Positions 1-6,977 of a DNA stretch of 11,813 nt are shown one piece after another. The stretch comes from Bacteroidales bacterium (lineage in GTDB: Bacteria > Bacteroidota > Bacteroidia > Bacteroidales > ML635J-15): contig JAGOEF010000030.1 of NCBI GenBank assembly GCA_017997855.1, positions 1 through 11,813 of the forward strand, read 5' to 3'. The translations under genes and the position numbers were made by a program. How positions within the stretch are numbered: position 1 is the stretch's first letter; every line of letters begins with the position of its first letter. The notes below the pieces were generated by a model. It ran no database searches and was not told the DNA's origin. It worked only from the letters and a program-made list of their open reading frames with translations.

Positions 1-919
1 TGAGGCTGGCATCCGATTCGTCGTATTTTGTATTAATGGTTTTACTGAGTTCTTTAGGTTTGCCCCAGTTGGTTCCAACCAACTTGCTTTCGAAAAGGGT
101 GCCATCGGGTACACCCTTGTAAGTGAACAAAAGCTGACCATCGGGAGAAATACCTACCGATGCATCATGAAACTCGGTATTCAGTTCTTTCATGTTTACA
201 GCGGGGGTCCATCCTTTTTTCTTCTCAAAATACGAGATATACAAGTCCTCATAATACTGGAGGTCGTTGGGGTCAACTTCGTCGCCTACCCCTCCGGGGC
301 GACGTGAGCAGAACACCATGGTAGCCTCATCGGCAGTAATAACGGGGGCATAATCGGGATATGCCGAATTAACACTTGTCCCGAGGTTGTCGATAAAAAC
401 ACGCACTGGACTGGCTACATATTTTTTTGCCCACCTGCATTCATCAATTCTCTTATCGATATCTTTATTGGAAATGTCAATTTTTGCAGCCAGCGCTTTT
501 TTCTTATAGCGTTCCAGATAATAAATTGCAGTATCGAACTGATAGCTGAGATGGTATGCCCTGCCTAAAAAATATTCAATATCGCCGGCTACATTGGGTT
601 TGAGGATATATGCATCCGAAAAGTGCTCCACAGCTTTGGTCTTTTCGATAGAATTCAAATAGCACACGCCAATTTTATAATTCAGTTCTGCATTCTTTTT
701 ATTGTACTGATATGCAAATAAATACAAGTATAAGGCATTTCGATAACCTCCTTGGCCGATTTCATACATTTTATCGGCATCGGTAATGGCATTCCAGGCT
801 TCTTTAAAGCCTTCCTTACCACTTTTAAATTCGTCTTTATTGATTTTCACATTTTCCTGCGAAAACAACTGTGTTGCTGATATCAGCAAAGCGAGAACAA
901 ACAAAAATTTCATTTTCAT
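1..919 (-). CDS. TPR and PD40 beta-propeller exported protein (C-terminus cut off by window edge)
   Basis: This is an uninterrupted reading frame from ATG at 919 to the window edge, 306 complete codons with no stop, so the C-terminus lies outside. A second ATG two codons later (913) is equally possible. Residues 1 to about 21 form a signal peptide (hydrophobic FLFVLALLISA, then QLFSQ). Residues of roughly 55-150 are helical and TPR-like (NALYLYLFAYQYN, AVEHFSDAYILKPN, FLGRAYHL). From about 190 onward PD40/WD40-like blades appear (YPDYAPVITADEATMVFCS, then FHDASVGISPDGQLLF). In Bacteroidota this order, TPR then propeller, is usually followed by a carboxypeptidase-regulatory-like domain and an OmpA peptidoglycan-binding domain; PorE of the type IX secretion system is one example, but many paralogues share the layout. 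The missing end decides this. The gene starts 11 bases after the preceding TPR gene, which suggests one transcript. Role inferred: a periplasmic or outer-membrane-associated scaffold. Confidence 0.85.
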   Translation of the reverse strand, partial: MKMKFLFVLALLISATQLFSQENVKINKDEFKSGKEGFKEAWNAITDADKMYEIGQGGYRNALYLYLFAYQYNKKNAELNYKIGVCYLNSIEKTKAVEHFSDAYILKPNVAGDIEYFLGRAYHLSYQFDTAIYYLERYKKKALAAKIDISNKDIDKRIDECRWAKKYVASPVRVFIDNLGTSVNSAYPDYAPVITADEATMVFCSRRPGGVGDEVDPNDLQYYEDLYISYFEKKKGWTPAVNMKELNTEFHDASVGISPDGQLLFTYKGVPDGTLFESKLVGTNWGKPKELSKTINTKYDESDASL

Positions 920-930
920 AGCAATTTCAG

Positions 931-2073
931 TTATTCGTTACAAATACCGATATATTCTCTGGCTTCCTCAACACCCAGGTCGAATGCTTTTTTCCAGTCA
1001 GCGCAGGCTTCGTTAAACTTACGAAGCATTTCGAGGGCACTGCCGCGGTGCAGGTACGCATATCCGTAGCTCTCGTTATATTGAATGGCCTTGGTGTAGG
1101 CTTCAACCGCATCTTCGTACTTATTAAGTTTGTATAATGCCAAACCTTTGTTATTGTAAGCGTAGGCATAGTCTTTTTTAGCGCGGGTGGCATCGTCGAA
1201 ATCTTCGATAGCTTCTTTATACCTGCCATTTTCATATTTTGTTATTCCCCGGTTGTTGAGTGCAATGTAATAATCGGGTTTCAGCTGGATTGCCTTATCG
1301 TAATCGGCAATGGCTTTTGTGTAGTCTTTTTGGGCGCGGTATACCGAACCCCTGTTGTTGTATGCCTGATGGGCTTTGGGGTTTAGTTCAATCGTTTTTG
1401 TATAGTCGCTGATGGCTTCTGCTTTCTTGTCCGACAAACGATAGGCCGAACCACGGTCGTGATAGGCGAGATAATTATTGCCGTCGAGCGATATGGAGCT
1501 TGTGAAACTTTCGATTGCAGCAGGGTAGTCTTTTTTCGAAAATCTGATGATTCCCTGGAGGTAATATAAATTCGCATCGGCATAGCCTTTCGAAACTGCC
1601 GTATTAAAGAATTCAGCGGCTTTATCGTGGTTGCGCTGATAAAAACTGATATATCCCAGATAGTAGTATACAGCCTTATTTTCGGGGTTAAGTATCCGGC
1701 ACGAATCAAAGTCATTGAATGCCCTTGCAAGGTCTTGTTGTTGCAAATAAGCATTCGCCCTGTTAAAATAGGCTTTCTCAAAACCGGTATTTAAACTTAT
1801 CGCCAGCGAAAATTTATAAATGGCATTGTTCAGGTCACCGTTTCTAAGCAGTTCAATACCGTCGTTGTAGGCCAGAAATGCTTCCTGATCTTCGGCAACT
1901 ATGAGCGTGCTGCTTGTGTCGGCAATAGCAGCCACCGAATCAATTCCAATTTTCAGGGGAATTACAATGCGGCTGGTGTCGATATAGTTTACGGCCGAAT
2001 CGTTTACTTTTGTTTGTGCAAAGCCCGCGATGAATGCTGCAAGTAGCATAATTGTGAAAATTGGTTTTTTCAT
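931..2073 (-). CDS. Exported protein with nine tandem TPR repeats
   Basis: The 380-residue protein starts at ATG 2073. The frame stays open three codons further to a TTG at 2082, but the ATG gives a standard signal peptide (MKKPIFTIMLLAAFIAGFAQ, residues 1-20) and is preferred. After a Ser/Thr/Asp-rich linker (21-64), nine consecutive 33-34-residue TPR units run from about 65 to 370. Each has the W/Y..G..Y...G.Y..A...Y.KAI.L.P pattern; the clearest are units 5-8, for example YNNRGSVYRAQKDYTKAIAD. The C-terminus ends in GVEEAREYIGICNE with no anchor. TPR arrays bind peptides or partner proteins, and this one would act in the periplasm or at the outer membrane; the partner cannot be read from sequence. 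It lies 63 bases after secA and 11 bases before the TPR/PD40 gene, and I see no TAnnTTTG box in the 63-base gap. It is therefore probably transcribed by read-through from secA and then with the downstream gene. Confidence 0.9.
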   Translation of the reverse strand: MKKPIFTIMLLAAFIAGFAQTKVNDSAVNYIDTSRIVIPLKIGIDSVAAIADTSSTLIVAEDQEAFLAYNDGIELLRNGDLNNAIYKFSLAISLNTGFEKAYFNRANAYLQQQDLARAFNDFDSCRILNPENKAVYYYLGYISFYQRNHDKAAEFFNTAVSKGYADANLYYLQGIIRFSKKDYPAAIESFTSSISLDGNNYLAYHDRGSAYRLSDKKAEAISDYTKTIELNPKAHQAYNNRGSVYRAQKDYTKAIADYDKAIQLKPDYYIALNNRGITKYENGRYKEAIEDFDDATRAKKDYAYAYNNKGLALYKLNKYEDAVEAYTKAIQYNESYGYAYLHRGSALEMLRKFNEACADWKKAFDLGVEEAREYIGICNE

Positions 2074-2128
2074 AACCGGCAAGGTATTAGTTAAAAATTC
2101 GGTTTACATCATTTGCAATTCGCATGCC

Positions 2129-2156
2129 TGAAAAAATTAAATGGTTCCGGCACCAT
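2129..2156 (-). terminator. Weak terminator-like hairpin overlapping the secA stop codon
   Basis: On the minus strand, ATGGT (2156-2152) pairs with ACCAT (2145-2141) around a six-base loop, GCCGGA. It is followed at once by TTTAATTTTTTC, which contains the secA stop TAA (2139-2137). The stem lies in the last five codons of secA. The 5-bp stem is short for an intrinsic terminator, so it is more likely to attenuate than to stop transcription into the TPR gene. This is seen only as pairing potential; the function is inferred. Confidence 0.35.
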
Positions 2157-5100
2157 GACAATGCTTAAATTTCTTCCCACTACCACAGGGACAGGGGTCG
2201 TTTCTGCCTACTTTCTTTTCAACCTTTACAGGCTGATTCGAAGGCTTTCCCTGACTTGGGTCGTTGTATCCCTGTTCAGATCTTCCTGTAGTCATGCGGC
2301 TCGTGTCTAGTTTTCGCTGCTGTCTTGCTTCGGCCACTTCGTCGCCCTGTTGAATGGGAATATGCCCTTTCATAAGTGTGCTCATCACCGTTTTGTTCAC
2401 CTTATCGAGTAAGGTTTTAAATAAATTAAACGATTCCAGCTTGTAAATAAGAAGCGGGTCTTTCTGTTCGTAAGAAGCTGCCTGAACCGACTGACGCAGT
2501 TCGTCCATCTCACGCAGATGCTCTTTCCAGGTATCGTCGATGGTGCTGAGTACAACTGTTTTTTCGTAGGCAGTAACAATTTCGCGGCCTTCGGTTTTAT
2601 ATGCCTTTTCTAAATTTACAATCACCTTGTAAGTATGAAGGCCATCGGTAACCGGAACAATGATGTTGTGATAGCGGTCGCCCTGATTTTCGAATACACT
2701 TTTAATTACCGGATTGGCTTGTTCAGCAATCGTTTTCGATTTGCGCTTATTGGTTTCGATAACTTTCTGGAAGAGTTTTTCTGTCAGGTTGGCTGTACTG
2801 ATATTATTGAATTCCTGTTCATTTACCGGTGATTCTACCGAAAGGAATCTTATCAGTTCAAAATTGAACGACTCGAAATCGCGGCTGTCGTGATAGTTTT
2901 CGGCGAGACTGAGGCAGAGGTCGTACATCATATTTGAAACGTCTACGCTTAAGCGCTCTCCATCGAGGGCGTTGCGGCGTTTTTTGTAAATCACCGTACG
3001 CTGTGCGTTCATTACGTCGTCATACTCGAGCAGTCTTTTACGAATGCCGAAGTTGTTTTCTTCCACTTTTTTCTGTGCCCGTTCGATGGACTTCGAAATC
3101 ATCGAATGCTGAATTACCTCGCCTTCCTTCAGACCCATGCGGTCCATCAGTCCGGCAATACGCTCAGAACCAAAAATACGCATCAGGTCGTCTTCGAGCG
3201 AAACAAAGAATTGCGACGAGCCCGGGTCGCCCTGACGTCCGGCACGACCGCGTAACTGGCGGTCGACACGGCGCGATTCATGCCGTTCAGTACCGATAAT
3301 GGCAAGACCGCCTGCATCTTTCACTTCTTTGCTCAGCTTGATGTCGGTACCACGGCCGGCCATGTTGGTAGCAATGGTAACCGTTTTACTGCGACCGGCT
3401 TCGGCCACAATGTCGGCTTCTTTCTTGTGCAGTTTGGCGTTCAGTACATTGTGGTTTATACCCTTAATTTTAAGCATTCTTGACAGCAATTCGGATATTT
3501 CGACCGATGTAGTACCCACAAGAACAGGACGCCCTGCATTGGTAAGTTCGACAATTTCGGCAATTACAGCGTTGTATTTTTCGCGTTTGGTTTTATACAC
3601 CAAATCCTCATAATCCTTACGCGTGATGGGTTTATTGGTTGGGATTACAACCACATCGAGTTTGTAAATATCCCAGAACTCACCGGCCTCCGTTTCGGCA
3701 GTCCCGGTCATCCCGGCCAGTTTGTTGTACATCCTGAAGTAATTCTGCAGGGTAATGGTGGCATAGGTTTGTGTGGCTGCTTCCACTTTAACACTTTCCT
3801 TTGCTTCAATGGCCTGATGTAAACCATCGGAATAACGGCGGCCTTCCATGATACGACCGGTTTGTTCATCAACAATTTTTACCTTATTGTCGATAACCAC
3901 ATATTCTACATCTTTTTCGAAAAGGGTGTAGGCTTTCAAAAGCTGATTTACGGTATGTACCCTCTCGGATTTTACTGCATAATCACGAACCAATGCATCT
4001 TTACGCTCAAGCTTTTCGTTGTCGTTCAGACCCATGCGTTCGATATTGGCAATTTCGGAGCCTATGTCGGGTAGCACGAAGAAATTCCCGTCTTCGTTGC
4101 TCTGCGAAAGCAGGTCTATCCCTTTATCGGTGAGTTCAATCGTATTTTGTTTTTCGTCGATAATGAAGTACAAATCTGCAGTAACCTTGTGCATGTGCTT
4201 TGAGTTATCCTGCATGTAATAATTTTCGGTTTTTTGCAATAAAACACGGATACCTTCTTCGCTCAGAAATTTAATGAGTGCCTTATTTTTGGGCAAACCC
4301 TTGAATGCCTGTAATAGTTTGTACCCGCCATTTTCTTTATCACCGTCTTTAATAAGCCGTTTTGCATCAGCCAAAATCTGATTAATCAGTTCTCTCTGGG
4401 TGTTATAAAGCTTAAACACCTGAGGCTTGAAGTTTTCGAACAACTGGTCGTTTCCGCGGGGTGTTGGTCCCGAAATAATGAGGGGTGTACGGGCGTCGTC
4501 GATTAATACAGAGTCAACTTCATCGACAATGGCGTAGTTATGTCCGCGCTGCACCAGGTCGCTCATGCTGATGGCCATGTTGTCGCGAAGGTAGTCGAAA
4601 CCGAATTCATTGTTTGTGCCGTAGGTAATGTCGCACAGGTAGGCCTGACGCCGGGCTTCACTGTTGGGTTCATGTTTATCAATACAGTCGATGGTAAGGC
4701 CATGGAACTGGAAAATCGGGCCCATCCACTCAGCGTCGCGTTTTGCCAGATAGTCGTTCACGGTAACCACATGTACACCCCTACCGGGGAGGGCATTCAG
4801 GAAAACCGGAAGGGTTGCCACCAGAGTTTTACCTTCGCCGGTAGCCATTTCGGCAATCGACCCTTTGTTGAGAACCACACCGCCAAACAACTGAACATCG
4901 TAGTGTACCATATCCCAGGTAATACGGTTTCCACCTGCCACCCAATTGTTCGACCACACCGCAGTGTCGCCTTCGATATTTACAAAGTCTACACGTGTTG
5001 CCAGATCCCTGTCGTAATCAAGAGCTTTTGTTCTGATAAATTCATTTTCGGTGAAACGTCTTGCAGTTTCTTTCACTATCGAAAAAACCTGAGGAAGAAC

Positions 5101-5415
5101 CTCCAGTAGTTTTTCCTCAATCTTTTCTTTAATTAAGGCTTCAATTTTATCGATTTCGCTAAATAATGCCTCGCGCTCGTCTATTTCGAGAGTCTCGATT
5201 TTTTCTTTCAGTGCCTGAATTTCATTGTCTTCGTTGCTTACATATTCCTTCAGTTCTTTACGAATGCTGAATGTTAATTCGCGCAACCCATCATTGTCTA
5301 ATTTTCTGATTTCGGGTTCTGCTGCCAACACTTTGTCGACCATGGGCTGCGTTTCGCGCATATCCCTGTCTGCCTTCGAACCGAATAGTTTTGTCAGAAA
5401 TCCTGTTAACGCCAT
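2137..5415 (-). CDS. secA: Protein translocase subunit SecA
   Basis: SecA is the ATPase motor that pushes unfolded preproteins through SecYEG. All diagnostic parts are present: Walker A ATGEGKT at 191-197, Walker B DEVD at 298-301, [12 protein letters not shown] at 306-317, [20 protein letters not shown] at 515-534, [10 protein letters not shown] at 683-692, the arginine-finger segment [11 protein letters not shown] at 720-730, the two-helix-finger region [13 protein letters not shown] at 963-975, and a C-terminal zinc-binding CPC...CH tail (C1075, C1077, C1086, H1087) that normally contacts SecB or ribosomes. At 1092 residues it is about 190 longer than the E. coli protein. About 88 extra residues lie before Walker A, including a charged, heptad-like helix at about 57-108, and more lie in the preprotein cross-linking region after residue 320. 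This extended form is typical of Bacteroidota. The start ATG at 5415 is preceded by a weak AAGG. The downstream genes are the two exported TPR proteins. Confidence 0.99.
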   Translation of the reverse strand: MALTGFLTKLFGSKADRDMRETQPMVDKVLAAEPEIRKLDNDGLRELTFSIRKELKEYVSNEDNEIQALKEKIETLEIDEREALFSEIDKIEALIKEKIEEKLLEVLPQVFSIVKETARRFTENEFIRTKALDYDRDLATRVDFVNIEGDTAVWSNNWVAGGNRITWDMVHYDVQLFGGVVLNKGSIAEMATGEGKTLVATLPVFLNALPGRGVHVVTVNDYLAKRDAEWMGPIFQFHGLTIDCIDKHEPNSEARRQAYLCDITYGTNNEFGFDYLRDNMAISMSDLVQRGHNYAIVDEVDSVLIDDARTPLIISGPTPRGNDQLFENFKPQVFKLYNTQRELINQILADAKRLIKDGDKENGGYKLLQAFKGLPKNKALIKFLSEEGIRVLLQKTENYYMQDNSKHMHKVTADLYFIIDEKQNTIELTDKGIDLLSQSNEDGNFFVLPDIGSEIANIERMGLNDNEKLERKDALVRDYAVKSERVHTVNQLLKAYTLFEKDVEYVVIDNKVKIVDEQTGRIMEGRRYSDGLHQAIEAKESVKVEAATQTYATITLQNYFRMYNKLAGMTGTAETEAGEFWDIYKLDVVVIPTNKPITRKDYEDLVYKTKREKYNAVIAEIVELTNAGRPVLVGTTSVEISELLSRMLKIKGINHNVLNAKLHKKEADIVAEAGRSKTVTIATNMAGRGTDIKLSKEVKDAGGLAIIGTERHESRRVDRQLRGRAGRQGDPGSSQFFVSLEDDLMRIFGSERIAGLMDRMGLKEGEVIQHSMISKSIERAQKKVEENNFGIRKRLLEYDDVMNAQRTVIYKKRRNALDGERLSVDVSNMMYDLCLSLAENYHDSRDFESFNFELIRFLSVESPVNEQEFNNISTANLTEKLFQKVIETNKRKSKTIAEQANPVIKSVFENQGDRYHNIIVPVTDGLHTYKVIVNLEKAYKTEGREIVTAYEKTVVLSTIDDTWKEHLREMDELRQSVQAASYEQKDPLLIYKLESFNLFKTLLDKVNKTVMSTLMKGHIPIQQGDEVAEARQQRKLDTSRMTTGRSEQGYNDPSQGKPSNQPVKVEKKVGRNDPCPCGSGKKFKHCHGAGTI

Positions 5416-5441
5416 TTTACCTTAAAGTTAGTTTAAATGTA

Positions 5442-5449
5442 CAAATTTA
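5442..5449 (-). promoter_or_regulatory. Candidate -7 promoter element for secA
   Basis: The minus strand reads TAAATTTG, a full match to the Bacteroidota sigma-ABfr -7 consensus TAnnTTTG, ending 26 bases before the secA ATG. That would give a leader of about 20 bases. I see no TTTG at the usual -33 distance, and the region is AT-rich, so a chance match is possible. Confidence 0.4.
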
Positions 5450-5479
5450 AATTAAATATTGTTTTGCTCACCGTGTTTT

Positions 5480-5517
5480 TGGGCTTGAACACCTTAATGT
5501 TGATAAGTTTTAGCCCA
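5480..5517. repeat. Imperfect inverted repeat between the PAP2-fold gene and secA
   Basis: TGGGCTTGAAC (5480-5490) and GTTTTAGCCCA (5507-5517) are inverted copies matching at 9 of 11 positions, with the outer six perfect and a 16-base spacer between them. Read on the minus strand it follows the PAP2-fold gene by about 60 bases and precedes the secA -7 element by about 30. No T-tract follows on the minus strand, so it is a poor intrinsic terminator in the direction both genes are read. It may be a protein-binding site, an mRNA-end structure, or chance. The rest of the 160-base gap (5416-5575) shows nothing else apart from the secA promoter candidate. Confidence 0.3.
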
Positions 5518-5575
5518 TTTCGGATGTTATAATTACACAATGAAAGCTTCCTGAAAATAGAAATTAGGTTGCAAT

Positions 5576-6421
5576 TTATTGTACTATAGGCTTGTAAATC
5601 AAACTAATGCCTTGGTAATATCCGTTTGATACAGGATAAATTTCGAAGGCGTTTTGTTTGGCTTTGTCCCGATGTACCCATAATGTGAAGTAGGCAGATA
5701 CCAGACCCACTGCGGCCCCTGTAATAACGTCGGTCGTGAAATGCTCACCTGTTGCAATTTCGGTAACAGTGGTGCCCAGTGCCAGCGAACCAAATATAAG
5801 GCTGCTGTATAGTGTTAAGCGCTTGTCGTTGAAGATATCTTTTACAGCCAGACAAAAGAACCCGGCATTGTAGAATGTAAAACAGCTCCGTTTCGAAAAG
5901 AATGAAGCATTATTATTCTGGAAAACTCGTTGCTCCATGTGAAGATTGTTGTTGTAAACAAAAGGTTTAGGCCGGTTTATCCATGTATTGGCACCAAACG
6001 CCAAACCCTGACTCCACAGTACTCCTTCTAGGTAAATTAGACCCAGTGTTGCGGCATCTTTCAGTCGCTGATTGCCACTGCTGATAAAAACAGGGCTTAT
6101 TACGAGTGTTGCCAAATCGGCAAGCCCCGAAACCACCGGTAATGTCCTGGATGTGGCCCGTAACGGTAACGAACGATTGTTGGTAACACCCCGGTCCATG
6201 AAGTTGACATCATGGGTATTAAGTTGAGATACCTCCCAGATGTCGAGAAATTTTTGTGGAGGCTTTATCAAAAAAGGAGCCAGCGAAATTGCCATGCCCG
6301 AACCACCACATATTGCTTCACGCAATGGATTCAGATGGTAAGGCATTACTGCGGTCTGTGCCAGGCTCACCGGCTGTTCAAAAACCGTTGCAATTAGTAA
6401 GAAGAAGAACAGTTTTTTCAT
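5576..6421 (-). CDS. PAP2-fold (phosphatidic acid phosphatase type 2-like) membrane protein with degenerate active site
   Basis: This protein has 281 residues from ATG 6421. The start is fixed by a signal peptide (MKKLFFFLLIATVFEQPVSLAQ, 1-22) and by an ATGA overlap with the upstream gene's stop. The frame is open 46 codons further upstream, but only inside that neighbour. Hydrophobic segments lie at about 100-116, 124-143, 180-197, 202-220 and 231-249. The PAP2 layout is recognisable. Motif 1 (K-x6-RP) reads G143-x6-R150-P151, so the lysine is lost. Motif 2 (PSGH) reads F175-S-K-R178. Motif 3 (SR-x5-H-x3-D) reads T220-E221-x5-H227-x3-D231, keeping the nucleophile histidine and its aspartate but losing the arginine. 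PAP2 enzymes remove phosphate from lipid phosphates such as undecaprenyl pyrophosphate or lipid A. With four key positions changed, this copy is probably inactive or has a shifted role. The fold assignment is firm from the motif spacing and helices; the activity is not. Confidence 0.8.
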   Translation of the reverse strand: MKKLFFFLLIATVFEQPVSLAQTAVMPYHLNPLREAICGGSGMAISLAPFLIKPPQKFLDIWEVSQLNTHDVNFMDRGVTNNRSLPLRATSRTLPVVSGLADLATLVISPVFISSGNQRLKDAATLGLIYLEGVLWSQGLAFGANTWINRPKPFVYNNNLHMEQRVFQNNNASFFSKRSCFTFYNAGFFCLAVKDIFNDKRLTLYSSLIFGSLALGTTVTEIATGEHFTTDVITGAAVGLVSAYFTLWVHRDKAKQNAFEIYPVSNGYYQGISLIYKPIVQ

Positions 6422-6900
6422 GATTTTACGATGGTCTGTGTAACGAAAAGATCCGAGAGAAAAGATGCTGCAAGCCGGTATATTCCAGGTGTCGTGCTTT
6501 CGCGGTTGCCAGCGATATTTAAAATTCTGATTTGATGGTTGCTGAGCCATTCGCGACAAATTTTAATGTTATCGCCTGAATTAAGCGTCAAATCAATAAC
6601 CAGATATTCTTTTTTCAATTGTCGGCATGTGTTACGTGTATATAAGCTACCCTTACCGAATAAAATTTCACTAATCAGTATGAGCGTGGCATCGGAATAG
6701 GTTATATTCAGGCGGGTCCGTTCCTGATAAAAGCCTGTTGGCGACTCTTGCAGCGGATATTTTGAGGCAATAATACCATCTTCGGCCAGACGTCCGCGTG
6801 GGCAAAATCCTCCGCATTTTATCTTATGCAACAATGCAAAATCAAGTGCTGCCCGATCAACCCCCGTCTGCCCGCCCGAAATTATCTGCAAAGGTAACAT
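6418..6900 (-). CDS. Circularly permuted YpsA-type SLOG-fold protein (putative molybdenum-carrier family)
   Basis: This is a 160-residue cytosolic protein starting at ATG 6900. The family hallmarks are clear: IISGGQTGVDRAALD at 6-20, GGFCPRGRLAEDG at 30-42, KYPLQESP at 47-54, R-x-NI..SDATLIL at about 63-75, KGSLYT at 83-88, and NIAGNRES at 128-135. These match the cpYpsA / MoCo-carrier Pfam family (PF12694) over its usual length of about 150. The SLOG superfamily has a Rossmann-like fold that binds nucleotides or nucleotide-derived ligands (LOG, DprA, YpsA and molybdenum-cofactor carriers belong to it). The specific ligand of this subfamily is not established, and no molybdopterin genes lie nearby. 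Its stop TGA overlaps the ATG of the PAP2-fold gene, so the pair is probably translated together. It is transcribed divergently from the large outer-membrane protein gene. Confidence 0.9.
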   Translation of the reverse strand: MLPLQIISGGQTGVDRAALDFALLHKIKCGGFCPRGRLAEDGIIASKYPLQESPTGFYQERTRLNITYSDATLILISEILFGKGSLYTRNTCRQLKKEYLVIDLTLNSGDNIKICREWLSNHQIRILNIAGNRESTTPGIYRLAASFLSDLFVTQTIVKS

Positions 6901-6909
6901 CCAATTAAT

Positions 6910-6940
6910 TTTGAGTTGTGCGTAATAAATTGCTATTTTG
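6910..6940 (+). promoter_or_regulatory. Candidate promoter for the outer-membrane protein operon
   Basis: TTTG at 6910-6913 is followed after 20 bases by TATTTTG at 6934-6940. This resembles the Bacteroidota -33 TTTG / -7 TAnnTTTG pair, with the -7 box one base short. Initiation near 6946 would give a leader of about 32 bases to ATG 6978. A GGGG at 6965-6968 lies nine bases before that start and could act as a weak ribosome-binding site. Confidence 0.4.
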
Positions 6941-6948
6941 CAAAGTTA
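6941..6948 (-). promoter_or_regulatory. Candidate -7 element for the cpYpsA / PAP2-fold pair
   Basis: The minus strand reads TAACTTTG, a full match to TAnnTTTG, 40 bases before the ATG at 6900, giving a predicted leader of about 35 bases. No TTTG is visible at -33. It abuts the opposite-facing -7 element, and the two share the palindrome TTTGCAAA (6937-6944). Confidence 0.45.
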
Positions 6949-6977
6949 AAAACATTTGTTTGACGGGGAATTTATTT

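Noticed and set aside
1..919. Naming the partial gene porE
   Set aside because: The TPR then PD40 order fits PorE, but many Bacteroidota paralogues share it, and the defining C-terminal domains are outside the window.
2934..3299. A 121-codon plus-strand open frame opposite the secA C-terminal region
   Set aside because: It is Arg-, Cys- and Ser-rich in the manner of antisense shadows and lies entirely within secA.
4540..5109. A 189-codon plus-strand open frame inside secA
   Set aside because: It is antisense to the conserved N-terminal SecA motor, has no signal, motif or promoter, and its composition mirrors the opposite strand's codons.
5880..5940. A local frameshift as the cause of the FSKR sequence in the PAP2-fold protein
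   Set aside because: Both flanks read in the same frame as expected for the family, and no insertion or deletion is needed; the differences are codon substitutions.
6422..6559. A 46-residue N-terminal extension of the PAP2-fold protein
   Set aside because: The extension lies within the cpYpsA coding region in another frame, and ATG 6421 begins a proper signal peptide.
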